This document shows positions 10,743 through 21,879 of a stretch of DNA of 64,000 nucleotides, one piece after another. The stretch spans positions 10,187,492 through 10,251,491 of the forward strand of contig OX457061.1 in NCBI GenBank assembly GCA_949752795.1. Reading direction: 5' to 3'. Origin of the DNA: Hyperoodon ampullatus (Eukaryota; Chordata; Mammalia; Artiodactyla; Ziphiidae). The notes below the pieces were generated by a model. The model ran no database searches. It saw nothing but the letters and a program-made list of their open reading frames with translations, and was not told the origin of the DNA. A program made the translations under genes and the position numbers. Each line of letters opens with the position of its first letter. Position 1 is the first letter of the stretch.

Positions 10743-13561
10743 AAAGGTATCTCCCAGCCCATGTGTCTTCCTCTCCAATATGTTGCCTTCCAACTTGGGT
10801 TCTGATTCAGCTCTGCCCCTATAAATGGAATCTAAGCTTCTCAGATAAAGACTGTGCCCCTACTTCTCTCTCTGTCCACCGCCGCCTCTAGGTCAGTGCT
10901 TAGTGCAGAAATGCTCATTGTGTTAGGTTAATGCTGGTATAAAAACTTCCCTCTGGTAACTGAGTGGCTTTGCACTGGAACAGAGCTGAATTCCTCAAGT
11001 GAGTAATCTCTTTTTAAAATGCCCATACGTTTTTCAGTGTTTGCGAGACTTGACAGGACCTAACATGGAATTGACTGAAGCACTCCTGGCAGCATTCAGT
11101 CAGCTCCCTGAGGTGGCGCTTCATCCTGGACCCAGCACGGGCAATCCAAGGAGCTGTGGAAGGGTAGCTGCTTCTGCTCAGTGCCCCTAGAACGCCCTGC
11201 GCTGGCAGAAAAGAAGCTGTCTGTCCACGAGGGGAGCTGGGGGAGGAGCAGTTTCCTAGCTGAGAGTGGGTTTGCAGCCTACCTGTCTGTCCATCCATCT
11301 GCCTGTCTGTCCAAGGGCTGGTCATCCCCGGCGCAGGTCACAACCCAGAGACTGAAATGCAGTGCCATGAAGAAGGGAAGCAGGGCTAGCACCCTCCCCG
11401 CCTGCTGCCCCGGGTCCCTCAAGCTCATCGTCCCCTCAGTCTCAGACCCAGTGCCCAACATTAAATAAAAGTGCCTTTACAGGATGTATTTCCGTAGACA
11501 TTTTAGAAAGCCCATAAAAAGTCCTGGATATGAAGAAATGAGGCATAAAACCCAGACTCTTTGGAAGTCAAGCTGAAAATTGTGGTAGCAAGTCTCCATA
11601 TCCATTTATTAAATGGGAGCGTAACTTAACAGTTGCACCTACATGGATTCTGAGAACCACTTAGATCCTGTACTCTTGTGTTTTAGAAACATTAAGTGCC
11701 GTAGACTTGGGACAAGATCCAAGGTTGTCGTTCGTCTGGAGGGAGAGGAGTGAGTGGAGCGCGAGGCTGACCTGAGGAAACTTTCATTAGGTCTGGCTGA
11801 GGGCGCAGGACGTGGGTCACAACCTCTTTCTCCTTTAAATGTGCACGTTTTCACCGAAACCGAGCCCCCAGAGTGAGATCCCGCACGCCCGCGAAGGCAC
11901 ATTCCCAGTGCCGAGCATGCCCCTTCCCTCCACTGTTGTTTTCATTTTCCTCTCATGAACCTTGCTACCCTGGCTTCAGCACAGAGGCTGTAAAGGAAGA
12001 TGGAGAGCCAAGTTACCTCAGAATGATCACTATCGTTAACATTCACGGGTGGTTCACTTATCATTCCTGACTGCACAGACATGGCAGCCGCTCGGAAGCG
12101 TCCGCAGGTGTAGCATGGTGATACATATTACAGTGTGCCACAATGGATTTATGTATTCTGTAACAAAAGAAAAGTGTAATGAAAAAATACAGAAGGTAAT
12201 CCTTTATTCCTCCACCACACAGTTTATCAGTAATGCCTGTGGATGATAAGTGCCAGGGATTTCCTCCACATGCTTTAACCTTGTCACCCAGGTATGTTTT
12301 GGTAAAATGACAGAAAAATACAGACTAGGGATTTTCCTCTGTTCAAAAATCTTTTCAAAGGACACTTTTAATTTATGGAAGTTAGTCCAAACACAAGGCT
12401 TCCTTTTGAGCTTTTAGTCCGCCTTCGCTGAAAAGATAAATGTATTGGTTGGAAATAACGCTATCAGCCAGCAGCAGATTAGGGGAGAATGTAAGCAATT
12501 TACAAGCAGACTCAAATCTAAAATAGTTCAGGTGGAACCCGGACAGATGGGAGTTTGGGAGATCTAGCCCAATACTAGCTTGCGAGTACCCAAGAACTGG
12601 TGTTCCTTTTAGGTCCTCCTCATCCATCGCCCAGCATATTGTCACAGATGGAGCGCGTACTGACTTCCGAGGAGAAAGCAGAGGAAGGCAAGTCTGAAAG
12701 CGAATGATTGGCATTTGTTCCAAACACACGCTGGCCTGGTGCCAGAGCAAATACCCGCAAGTTTATAAATGCACAAGGCACTTTATGTTTCAGAACTCTT
12801 GCCAGAGCATCACTTACTACCTCGCTCCCTAAATATAGTTTTTAAAAAAGCTATTTCTTATTTTGCTTTGATCAGTAAAATAAACTTTTAAAGATTGTTC
12901 TGGGATGGGGTCCAGCTTCTGAGGTAAAGAACGGCCGGGGCTCAGGCATGATTCAGTAACAGAGTGTTCAGTAAAATTAGCTTGACAGTTCTCAGGCCTG
13001 CTGTTCGAGAGCAAAACTTGACCAAGTTAAAATGGATGATCGTGCTGGCTAGAGCAGCATTGGCTTTTGCCTTTTAACAAATGGAATGTCAAGGATTAAA
13101 CAGCAAGCCGTATGGAGAGGAGGGGGTGTGGAGATGTCTTTGTATTAGGGAAGCAAATTGGGTCCTTGGTTTTGAGATCAGCCCCCAGCCCCCTTGGAAA
13201 GCCAGCCACCTGGTTGGGTCCAAACTAGGTTTAAGACCCCTTCCCAGCCTGTCCTACCATTGGGAAGCTTTTCCATGGCTTAGCTTGGGGCTTGGCTTTT
13301 CTTTCAGTTTTCTTGTCAGTATGAAGTTCTGCCATGTTTTTTGGCTGTGTTCCGCTTTGAGATTCTTATGGGGAAATGGGAAGGCAACCAAACTCCTTGT
13401 GGCAATTCCCATGTTCCATAGTTGGAAACTTGGGTCCCATTTGTTACATGAGCTGCTTGGAATTGGCCTGTTTTGTTTCAGTGCCCAAGCATAGTGAGTA
13501 GTATCTGTGATACCTGCTATTGCAGTTAACGGTCTTAGTGAAGTTATCCCTCACCCAGGGA
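10743..13561. other. ~2.8 kb repeat-poor intron
   Basis: The longest stretch near the first exon with almost no transposon remnants. It contains a short CpG-rich block at 11695-11930 (separate entry) and a small CTGT/CCAT-rich run at 11281-11315. Short frames overlap here on both strands but none resembles a known protein or has splice bounds, so I call it non-coding. Confidence 0.5.
11695..11930. promoter_or_regulatory. CpG-rich, repeat-free block (candidate regulatory element)
   Basis: About 16 CpG dinucleotides fall in roughly 235 bp, including CGCG and CGCACGCCCGCG groups. The surrounding unique intron is CpG-poor. No SINE or hAT body explains it. It lies 2.6 kb upstream of exon A. It is too small for a classical CpG-island promoter and shows no TATA or initiator arrangement. 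Enhancer or minor alternative promoter is an inference from composition only. Confidence 0.3.
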
Positions 13562-13567
13562 TGGGCT

Positions 13568-13575
<8 letters not shown>

Positions 13576-13606
<31 letters not shown>

Positions 13607-13796
13607 GGTACGCGGGCCTCTCACTGTTGTGGCCTCTCCCATTGCGGAGCACAGGCTCCGGACGCGCAGGCTCAGCGGCCATGGCTCACGGGCCCAGCCG
13701 CTCCGCGGCATGTGGGATCCTCCCAGACCGGGGCACGAACCCGTGTCCCCTGCATTGGCAGGCGGACTCTCAACCACTGCGCCACCAGGGAAGCCC
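13576..13796 (-). mobile_element. Young cetacean CHR-type SINE (full length)
   Basis: Minus-strand copy with a T run of more than 30 (the A-tail), body from 'gcggtacgcggg' to the head at 'gggaagccc' (13796). The duplication tgggcttctttttt (13562 and 13797) marks the insertion, although the T-rich text blurs its edge. Confidence 0.93.
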
Positions 13797-13810
13797 TGGG
13801 CTTCTTTTTT

Positions 13811-14541
13811 AAGCCTACTTGTTCCTTACCAGTTTTTTCTTATCTAGATGACCCCACCCCACCCCAAGTGTGATTGGCTAGAAGCTTATAAGTAGTGTTA
13901 TTATTTTGTCGTAATTATTTACGCTTCAGCTAATATTTTGCTTGACCTTCTAAGAGTAAGTAGATTAAAACATTACTACTGAAGTGTACACAGACTGTGT
14001 ATTTTTTTAATGCTTGTTTATTTATTTATTTGCTTGCTAGTTAGGGAGAGTCTTTGTTTTCCTTATTCTAAATTGCTTTGGGCTATCATATCCACCCCCC
14101 CACCCCCCATTTCCCCTCCAGGGCTCCATGAGCTTTAATATAATGGTAGTATCTGCCTGCAGTGACATCTACTGACACAGCCAAGTTTATCGTTTGTTAG
14201 TCCTTGCTGCAGGATTTGGCTTGGGAACCAACACTAGGAAGCCATGGTACTAGTGACCCACACAGACCAATTGGATTCAATTTAAGATAAATAGAAACAT
14301 CTTCCCTAATTCTGCCCTGTCTTTCACTTGGAACCGTTCATATTAGAATGCTTTTCTCACGCGTGCGTCGCTCTCTCTCTGTCTCTCTCTCTTTTTCGAG
14401 CTAGAAGTTTGTTTATTTAACCCTTTTAAAAATAATTGACACTTCATTGTACACTTACTCAAACTGAAACTCAGTGAGGACTGTATTAACATCTCTTTGG
14501 TTGAATATTGGTCTTGATTTAATGTTTGTCTTTTCCTACAG
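13811..14541. other. Intron just upstream of exon A
   Basis: Unique AT-rich sequence with a C-run near 14093-14108 and a CT-rich microsatellite near 14370-14393. It ends in the exon A acceptor. Confidence 0.5.
14370..14393 (+). repeat. (CT)n-rich microsatellite
   Basis: Short interrupted CT run (ctctctctctgtctctctctct), 150 bp before exon A. Its pyrimidine-rich sense strand may attract polypyrimidine-binding splicing factors; that is inference. Confidence 0.7.
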
Positions 14542-14651
14542 AAATGCTGCTCATGGATTCTCCCTTATTCAGGTGGACAACACAAAGGTCACCATGAAAG
14601 AAATCTTGCTAAAGGCAGTGAAGCGAAGAAAAGGATCCCAGAAAATTTCAG
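14542..14651 (+). CDS. MAPKAP1: MAPKAP1 coding exon A (first half of Ras-binding domain)
   Basis: This is a 110-nt internal exon. The acceptor is ttttcctacag (ending 14541) and the donor is G|gtggga (14651/14652). The first base completes a codon begun upstream. Then 36 codons follow, from NAAHGFSL to KGSQKIS, and the last base (G) starts the next codon. The peptide matches SIN1 residues about 284-319 in human numbering, the first half of the Ras-binding domain with its basic KRRK patch (around 310-313), which lies in the Ras-contacting region. It differs from my memory of human SIN1 at one place (KIS here, KVS in human). The flanking intron phases differ in offset (phase 2 in, phase 1 out) and 110 is not a multiple of three, so skipping this exon alone would break the frame. 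If the donor is not used, reading continues for 16 residues to a TAA at 14699-14701. Confidence 0.97.
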
Positions 14652-14708
14652 GTGGGACAGTTAAATCATACTCTGGCAACAGAAGCTTAACCCTTTGTTA
14701 AAAGTGCT

Positions 14709-14747
14709 GGGTGTGGGTGTTGGTGTGGGTGTGGGTATGGGTGGGTG
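14709..14747 (+). promoter_or_regulatory. G-triplet repeat with quadruplex motif downstream of the exon A donor
   Basis: Six GGG runs on the transcribed-sense strand (14709, 14715, 14727, 14733, 14739, 14743), spaced by TGT/TAT-type linkers. The core GGGTGTGGGTATGGGTGGG at 14727-14745 fits the four-run quadruplex pattern with loops of 3, 3 and 1. It starts 57 nt after the donor. G-runs in this position are known as intronic splicing enhancers bound by hnRNP F/H; such a role here is inference. Confidence 0.6.
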
Positions 14748-15660
14748 TTTGATGGCTGGCTAGATTGGTTCAGATGTCATTGCTGGGTTCAGTAGCAAGT
14801 GTACAGCAGAAAAGTGACTTTAAGCTGCCCCTGGGCCCAAGGAAGGGATTGGGTCAGTGACATATGTGAGAAGAATGTGTCCATGTCGCTTATGGAAGCT
14901 TCATCATTAATTTGCAATAGATTAAGACAAAACTACTTGAGCTAACTATTAGTTGGCGTAAAGCTGTCTGGAAAACTGATCTAACCCTAAATTTGAAGCA
15001 CTGCTTTTAATTTCATGTTTTCATGTAGTTTTCCATGGGGGAAACTTCTGGTTGCTAGTGTTTGGGGTATAGAATAAAAGAAAACATTTTTTCATTTTTA
15101 CCAAAATGAGGGCAACCGTAAAAAAAAATTTTTTTTTAAGATAAATCACTTGACACAAGTAGCTGTTAATCACTAATTCCTCATTACTCAATTTATACAG
15201 AAAATAAGCTTGTGGTATTAGCTGTAATATTTAAAGGATACGAGAAAAGAAAATATTCCCAATATTGAGAAATAATTATTTTGAGAAATAGCTCAAAGAT
15301 TTATCACACCATAGACAACTTTAGTATAAATCAACCTATCTATGACATGTCAGATATCTTAGCTTTGTAAGCAAATGAGACTTCTTAAACACCTTTGGTT
15401 TTATGTTTTGGAAAGGGAAAAAAAGCATGGCTCAGGTTGAGGAAAATAGTTCTGTGTTCCTTTTAAGGGGAGGAATATAATCTGTTCCAGATTTAATTAG
15501 CTATCTTCAGATGAAAGCTGAAGTTTTAATAAAAGTTAGAAGAGATAACACAGTGAAGGACACGGATGAGCTGTCTCAAGGCCATATTCCAGGGGAACGA
15601 TAAGAGCTGTAAAAAATGGCAGAGGAGAGCAATTGAATGGAGCAATGAAAATCTGATTCT
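14748..15660. other. Intron, unique-looking
   Basis: No repeat recognised. An AATAAA lies at 15073-15078 and an A/T block (nine A then nine T) near 15120-15138. Confidence 0.45.
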
Positions 15661-15666
15661 CATAAA

Positions 15667-15685
15667 AAAGAGAGAGAGAGAGAGA
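15667..15685 (+). repeat. (GA)n microsatellite
   Basis: 'agagagagagagagagaga' after a short A run. Confidence 0.85.
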
Positions 15686-15699
15686 TGCTGGTAGGGGCG

Positions 15700-15870
15700 G
15701 TTGTAGATGAGACCTGCTAGCGTCTGCAAGCAATTTGGATGCTTGCCAGGAGTCATTGTTCACCCTCGGCTGTGGCGGCTCCGTCCAGATGTGCCAACTG
15801 CACGTTTCGGCTTTTGCCAGCTGACTGCGCCGTTTGATAACCAGCTCTCTGGATGCCCATCACTGGCCGC
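15700..15870. promoter_or_regulatory. Repeat-free CpG-containing block (candidate regulatory element)
   Basis: About nine CpGs in 170 bp, plus CAGCTG and TGATAA words, in otherwise CpG-poor intron 1 kb after exon A. No transposon body recognised. The call rests on composition only. Confidence 0.25.
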
Positions 15871-17860
15871 AGAGATAGAATTAAATGATGATGATCTTCC
15901 CACAAGTTGGGAGAGGAAACAATGCATATAAATCTTGATTTCATCTCAGCATGAGAAGTCTTTATCCATCATCACTCATAATGAACAAGTCGTTAGCTGG
16001 GATGAATGGTGTTCTGGTTTTTCCAAACACCTCTTTTGTTCATTTTTTGGGTGACTTCTATCCATTGCATGGGGGTCAAACCTCTTTGCATTTAAGGGAT
16101 GATTGAAGAGGCATAGCCTCTACTTTCCCAGGGGAAAGTAGAAATTTAGGGTTCTAGGTGACAATCTAATAGCATTTAAACAGTTTCAGATATTTAAAGG
16201 TATTAAATAAGCATTCTTCTACCTTTAGGATCCTGGTTTTTTCATCTTGTTTTTGTCCCTAAATTTTTTATATAATAGTGTATTTTATGACATATTTATT
16301 ATATTCTGAGATAGCTTTATTCTGAATTGCCCAAGAGGAGGTAGGACTTTTTTAACCTTCTTAATAGAAATTCTGCTGTCGCACATTTTTTAGATCATGA
16401 AAGCTCTGTGAACTCACTGGGATACAGCTGAACCAGTGTTTTTCCCTCCGTCTCCAGCCATCCCTGTCCAATTGCATACCTATTTATCTGTGTCCATCTC
16501 CAGCAACCACGTTTATCATACACACATTTATTTATGTTCACCTTTGTGTACACATCCCTGCCATTTCCATCAGAGTCTTTGCCATATCATTGGCAAAGAG
16601 TTAGGACTCGTTGTCTGAAAAACAGTCATCTGCATTATTTATTCCTTTTCATACTAGAGAAGTCAATTGAGATTGATGCATTTACATAAATTACTGTCCG
16701 TTTTCTTGATCCAAAAAGCTTTTTAAAATAAGAAGCTCTTTCTATTGCTTTGTTAAGTCTGGTCTCAAGAAATAGAAGGATTATCTCCAGTTTGGAAAAG
16801 ATGTTTATTTAAGGTTAACTTGGTAAAGGCAGGGTATATTTTGTGTTTTGGACCTTTGTATTGTGGAGGGGACTTGTTTTGGAGGGTGATTAATGAAGGG
16901 GAAAATCCTCCTGTCATAGAAAGAAACACAAGTAAATTTACTCAAAAAAAAAAAAAAGTCTGTTAGTGCTCACAGTTGGCTGTGAAATACTTATTACTTA
17001 CCCATTATGACACATGAACTTAGTCATGGACTTGGTGTCAGGAGATGCCAGGTTAGAGACACTCATTCTGCACTTCCTAAGCCTCTACCACAGTGACCCG
17101 CTCAGTCTTTGCAAGAAGGTACCTGCCATGCCCGGTGTCTGGCTCAGCCCTCTCTTCAAACAGCTTTCACCTGATTGAGCGCAGAACAGCACTTGTCTCT
17201 TTGCTACTATTATTTAATTTAAGTGAGAAGGGAGAAATAGCACTTGAGATTAGACAGCATGTGCCATGCGGGGTCAAGAGTTCTCACACTGCTTGTGCCT
17301 TAGAGGTTAGTCGTATTAGACCAGGATTTCAGAACTCCTTTCATCGGCTGACAGTGAACTCTAGCTGCTTACTCACAAACCTTTAACATCTCTCATCTTT
17401 TCTTCCCGAATGACCATACAACTCTCTGTTTAATAATAGTAAATTGAGAACTTAAACTATTTCATTATTAAATCAAGCTGTGGGCTTAATGACTGGCCTA
17501 GTGTTTAAATACTCTGTTGCCCTTCCCCCTGGCATTCCCTCACCAATTTTCATTTGTAGAAAATCAGAGGTGATAGATATTTGAGCAAAAGAATTCTTCT
17601 TTGTTTAGGTAAATAGCTTTGTCAATGGAAACCTCTAGGGTTTTAAAATATTTTTGCTTTTTATGGATAGAATATCATTACAGATACTTGCAACTGATCT
17701 AAAATTTTGACTTGCATTATTTGTAATTATTTCATCAAGTCATAACTATTTATGAACACTGCAGGTTTTTTCTATTAATATTCATGTACTGAACTTACAG
17801 TAATCTTTTCATAGTGTGTCCCAGTCAGTTCTCTGCTAAGATCTATTTTATTATTATTTT
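15871..17860. other. ~2 kb repeat-poor intron
   Basis: AT-rich, no clear transposon remnants. Poly(A) run near 16945. No coding evidence. Confidence 0.45.
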
Positions 17861-18070
17861 TTTTATTTTTTTTTTTTGGCGGTACGCAGGCCTCTCACTG
17901 TTGTGGCCTCTCCTGTTGTGGAGCACAGGCTCCGGATGCGCAGGCTCAGCGGCCACGGCTCACGGGCCCAGCCGCTCCGCGGCACGCGGGATCCTCCCGG
18001 ACCGGGGCGCGAACCCGCGTCCCCTGCATCGGCAGGCGGACTCTCAACCACTGCGCCACCAGGGAAGCCC
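17861..18070 (-). mobile_element. Young cetacean CHR-type SINE (full length)
   Basis: Minus-strand copy, T-rich tail 17861-17877, head ending 'agggaagccc' at 18070. CpGs of the body are unusually well kept ('ggcacgcggg', 'ggggcgcgaacccgcg'), which suggests a young or little-methylated copy. No clean target duplication found. Confidence 0.93.
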
Positions 18071-18334
18071 AGACCACATTATTGATAGCTAATATACTGT
18101 GTTTTCACTAGATCCCTAGAATGTCACCAAGGAGATAGTCTAGTCTAGGACTTCTCAAACACTATCCCCTAAAGTACTGCTAGGAGCAGAGAGGGGAGTG
18201 AACATCTACCACAGGGTGTGTGAGGTTCTGATCTGAGGGATGGCTAATGATGACAGCATTGGATGCTCAAGTTTTATCTTAAAAATTCATGTAAGGTGTA
18301 AATATTGATCTATAATGTATTTGTAGCTGTGTGT

Positions 18335-18545
18335 ACACTCACTCATGCTCTCATGGGTCAGACCTATGCTGGGTGCAGGGAGACTGGTGAAGCAGATCTA
18401 CAGGACCCTTGCTGAAGAGGAGCTTACATTCTAAAGTGAGAGTAAACATGAGGGGCTGAGAGAGAGAAGATGAGATGCAGGGCAGCTCACTGCTTTCTAT
18501 GGATGGTCAGGGAACACCTCCCAGAGAAATTGACATTGAAATTGT
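18335..18545 (-). repeat. L2 LINE fragment
   Basis: 'ctatgctgggtgcaggg', 'gaggagcttacattctaaag', 'ggtcagggaacacctcccagagaaattgacattgaa' (in pieces) are reverse-complement L2. Confidence 0.7.
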
Positions 18546-18644
18546 GACCTTCACATTTAAGCTGTGAAGAGTTGGAGAGGGGCAGTGTCTTTCAAAGCCT
18601 TGGCTGTTAAAGGCTTACTATTGTAATATAAAAAGAACATTTCA

Positions 18645-18846
18645 GGGCTTCCCTGGTGGCGCAGTGGTTGAGAGCCCGCCTGCCGATGCAGGGGACGCGG
18701 GTTCGCGCCCCGGTCCGGGAAGATCCCACATGCCGCGGAGCGGCTGGGCCCGTGAGCCATGGCCGCTGAGCCTGCGCGTCCGGAGCCTGTGCTCCGCAAC
18801 GGGAGGGGCCACAGCAGTGAGAGGCCCGCGTACCGCAAAAAAAAAA
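18645..18846 (+). mobile_element. Young cetacean CHR-type SINE (full length)
   Basis: Head gggcttccctggtggcgcag at 18645, A box TGGCGCAGTGG, B-box region 'gggttcgcgccc', A-tail ending near 18846. Flanks aaaagaacatttca and acaaaattca may be a decayed target duplication. Head-to-head with the minus copy 574 bp upstream. Confidence 0.93.
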
Positions 18847-19077
18847 CAAAATTCAGATTTTACTTTGAAGTTAATTTACTTAACTTTCTCCCCCCATCAC
18901 CCCCCCAAAAAATGTAGTGAAAATGACCCTTGAATTCTTCCCTGTGCTAGCTCCACACATCTTATCCATTAGCAAGTCCTCTCATTTTTACCTCCAGAAT
19001 ATGTCCTGAATTCAGTCTTTTCCATCTCCATTGGATGAATCCAGATCACCAAGACCTCACCTGGACTGTTGAAATAC

Positions 19078-19245
19078 ACCCTGGCTGCTTTTCCTGCCTC
19101 TCCTCTTGGCCCCTCCAGTCTCTTACCTACAAAGCAGCAGACAAAGAGGTTTTAAAAATATAAATCAAATTATATCTGGTCCAAACCCTTCAATGACTTC
19201 CAGTTGCATTCAGAAGAAAATCTAAACTTCTAACCTCTGTGAAAT
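19078..19245 (+). repeat. L2 LINE fragment
   Basis: 'atctggtccaaacccttcaatgacttcc' and 'aagaaaatctaaacttctaacc' in pieces match the L2 phrase that includes 'cccttcaatggcttcc'. Confidence 0.65.
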
Positions 19246-19593
19246 ACACCGAGGCCCAAAGACGGAGTAGGACATACAGAGAATATGAACACAAAGAAAA
19301 GAAGGACAGAGTTGATGGCTGCAGTACGACAGGAATACAGACCAGGCCCCGAGCCCAGGAAGCCAGGGTGGGGATTCGGAGCCTGTACCCAAAAGAGACC
19401 TGCTAGAATGAACCAGCAGCACCGGGGTCTCTGACTCACTCCCTGCAACCTCACACGAGAGGCCTTACTTTCATGCCAAATAGACCTAGACAGTTATATA
19501 CAAATTATTATTTATTAACAATGTTTTAAGGGGATTTATGTGTCAGGGAGAAATTGGTCTTTCCCCAAGATCTATTCCAATGGGGGTAAGAGC

Positions 19594-19712
19594 TGATTTA
19601 TTGAGTGCCTTTGTGTACTTACAGATAGCATCTCATTTAATCTGCATAACACCCCTAGAAAGGAGATTTTATTGTGCCTATTTTATAGATGAGACTTTAG
19701 AAATGTTAAAAA
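19594..19712 (-). repeat. MIR SINE (5' part in this orientation)
   Basis: 'tattgagtgcctttgtg', 'atctcatttaatctgcataac', 'cctattttatagatgagac'. A continuation is at 19838. Confidence 0.65.
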
Positions 19713-19837
19713 GTAGGGGCAAACGTGCATCTTAGAATTAAGGAACTATGATAACTATACATGTGATCATATACTTTCTTTCCTCTCTCAGCCTCCCTTT
19801 CCTCAGTTCTAGGAGAAGTTAAAGTTACCCAAATTTC

Positions 19838-19923
19838 CCCAGTAAGTAAATGACATAATCTTAAATTGGAGCCCAGGCTTTTTTGACCTCAAAGCCATAC
19901 TCTTTTTATTGTACCGTGTTGCT
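19838..19923 (-). repeat. MIR SINE (continuation)
   Basis: 'agtaagtaaatgacataat', 'ttggagcccaggctttttt', 'tttattgtaccgtgttgc' continue the reverse MIR after about 125 bp of unrelated text. Confidence 0.5.
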
Positions 19924-21315
19924 TATTAGAACCCTAATGGGAGAACAAATTTAAAATTCTGTAAACAGAAATGTTCATTGATTCTAAGATCTAAATGAAT
20001 CAGGGGAGTGCAGCATTTAAAGGAACCCTGTGGTGAATCTGGGTATAAAGCCAGGAATTCTTTTTGTAATTGCACAGTTTGTCTGTATTGGTGTCAGTTT
20101 TAATGTTTTATGTCTAGCTTTCTTAAAGCAACATACACCTGTCCTGAGCTGCCCTATGGAAAAGAGAAGCCCCTATGTTTTAGATGGAGTAGCATTTTTA
20201 ACACTCTTCTAACCTGAAATACTCTCCAAAGGCTGAAGTTAGCATAAGAATCTTCTGGCTGTAAAACTGAACAGAGTCCTGCCTGCTTCTTGTGTAATTG
20301 TAAAGGCAGAAAATCCAGTAACCTTTCTTCTGTGAAAGTAGTTTGCCAGCCAGAGACCCAGACATTTGCTTTCCTTATTCTGTATCCTCTTTTAAAAAAT
20401 GAGGGAGGAAAGGTAAATAGGACTGTTTAAATGTTCTTTGTCAAAAAGGCAGGAATTTCTGCAGAAAACTGCTCCTCCTCATGAAAAAATAAATAGTCAT
20501 GCAGATGCCACTCACACGTGGGGGTTGGATAAGAAACAAAGACCTGATACTTGGTATCCAGTGACCCAGTAGGACAATGATACAGTAAATGAGGACTGCT
20601 AAGATGTTTACAAGTCAGGAGTGACCCAGGCCGGAATCTCACAGTTACATATTCCTCCTGCCTCCTCACTCTGCCTCTTTATCTTGTTGTTTCATCTCAC
20701 CTGAGCCTCCCCCTGGCTGGAGTGATCTGAGGCTCATGATGGATCTTCTTGAGTATAAAGCAGAGCATGTTAAAGATGGCATTGCACTCAACTGTTTTAT
20801 CCAGAAAGCTTGGGAGTTGAGAGAATTTATTTCAAGCAAAAATCTTTTGGAATCACTTCAGAGACCCAGTTATTTTAAAAGGGTATTATGAGCTCCTGCA
20901 ACTGCCACATCAGAAAACCTTGAAATGTGTCATTCGCCAGAACTACATTTGACCGGCATTTACTCTTCCTGCTAGTTGCTAATCTTTCAGAAGTTCCTCT
21001 TCCATCACAAAATCTATTCATTCACTCCATCTGGAGCAGTCACCAGCGTGGATTAGATTAAAGAAAAAGAATGAAAGGAAGAGAAAAGACATAGACTCCC
21101 AAGAGGCTTTGTGCTGGTACAGGGGGCACACACATTTCGGAGTCACAGGACCTTTCCTGGGGTCCACTAGGGACTAATTCTAGAACACCACTAATTTAAT
21201 AATAGCTCTTCAGGAAAAAGGAAAGGAAGAAAGAATATTAAATGTCTATATTGATTGTAAACTGTATCCTGCTTTTAGAAATATTTAAAAATGTATTTTA
21301 GAATAAGAAAACTGA
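19924..21315. other. ~1.4 kb repeat-poor intron
   Basis: No clear repeats or motifs. A possible processed gene remnant was looked for and not found. Confidence 0.45.
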
Positions 21316-21390
21316 ATGTGTAGTCGTGTACTTACCTCTCTGAGCCTTATTACTTTCCTGAGCTGTAACGTGGGAGAGGCTGAGAAGATG
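21316..21390 (+). repeat. MIR scrap
   Basis: 'cttacctctctgagccttatt' and 'ctgagctgtaacgtggga' recall the central MIR core. Confidence 0.4.
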
Positions 21391-21444
21391 AATCAAGGGC
21401 GCCATACAGAAAGCTGTGCGTGCTCGAAAGCTCTGGGTTCTGAG

Positions 21445-21850
21445 ATACCCTGTTTATTAGTTCAGCAGTCATCATCCAATGCTGCCTGCTCCGTGCCAGC
21501 CACCACACTAGAAATCAGGTGGAAAACGTGATGAGAAAACAGACTCAGAGGCACTAAAATATGGTACATGAGCTACTAAAGCAACACAGATAAGAGACTA
21601 CTTAAAACCACTGGGTGAGGCAGCGGGCTGAGAAAAGATGCTCTGGAGTAAATAATTTCTTTGACAGCTTTTTTGAAGATTAATTAGAACTTTGCCAGAC
21701 GGGTAAGCGAGAAAAACATTCCAGGCAGAGGTGTTTTGAGGTATAGCCACAAAACATAGATGTTCCGAATTACTAGAGCAGGGCTGGGGCAGAGGATAAG
21801 CTGCAGAAGCTAGGCAGTGACAGAACTGACCAGGCCAGGCCTGATAGTGT
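21445..21850 (-). repeat. L2 LINE fragment
   Basis: 'cgtgccagccaccacactag', 'cattccaggcagaggtgttttg', 'ctgaccaggccaggcctgatag' in reverse L2 order. Abuts a second L2 fragment. Confidence 0.6.
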
Positions 21851-21879
21851 ACTCAAAAATAGAACTACACGGATTTACT

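Larger units (their letters stand above)
1..14541 (+). other. MAPKAP1: Intron upstream of exon A (3' part)
   Basis: This is intronic sequence preceding the first visible exon. Its 3' end is a normal acceptor: a pyrimidine-rich stretch ending in ttttcctacag at 14531-14541. The upstream donor is outside the window. It holds SINEs at 5136, 6217 and 13576, MIR and L2 fragments, hAT and mariner pieces, and about 5 kb of non-repetitive DNA, listed separately. Confidence 0.9.
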
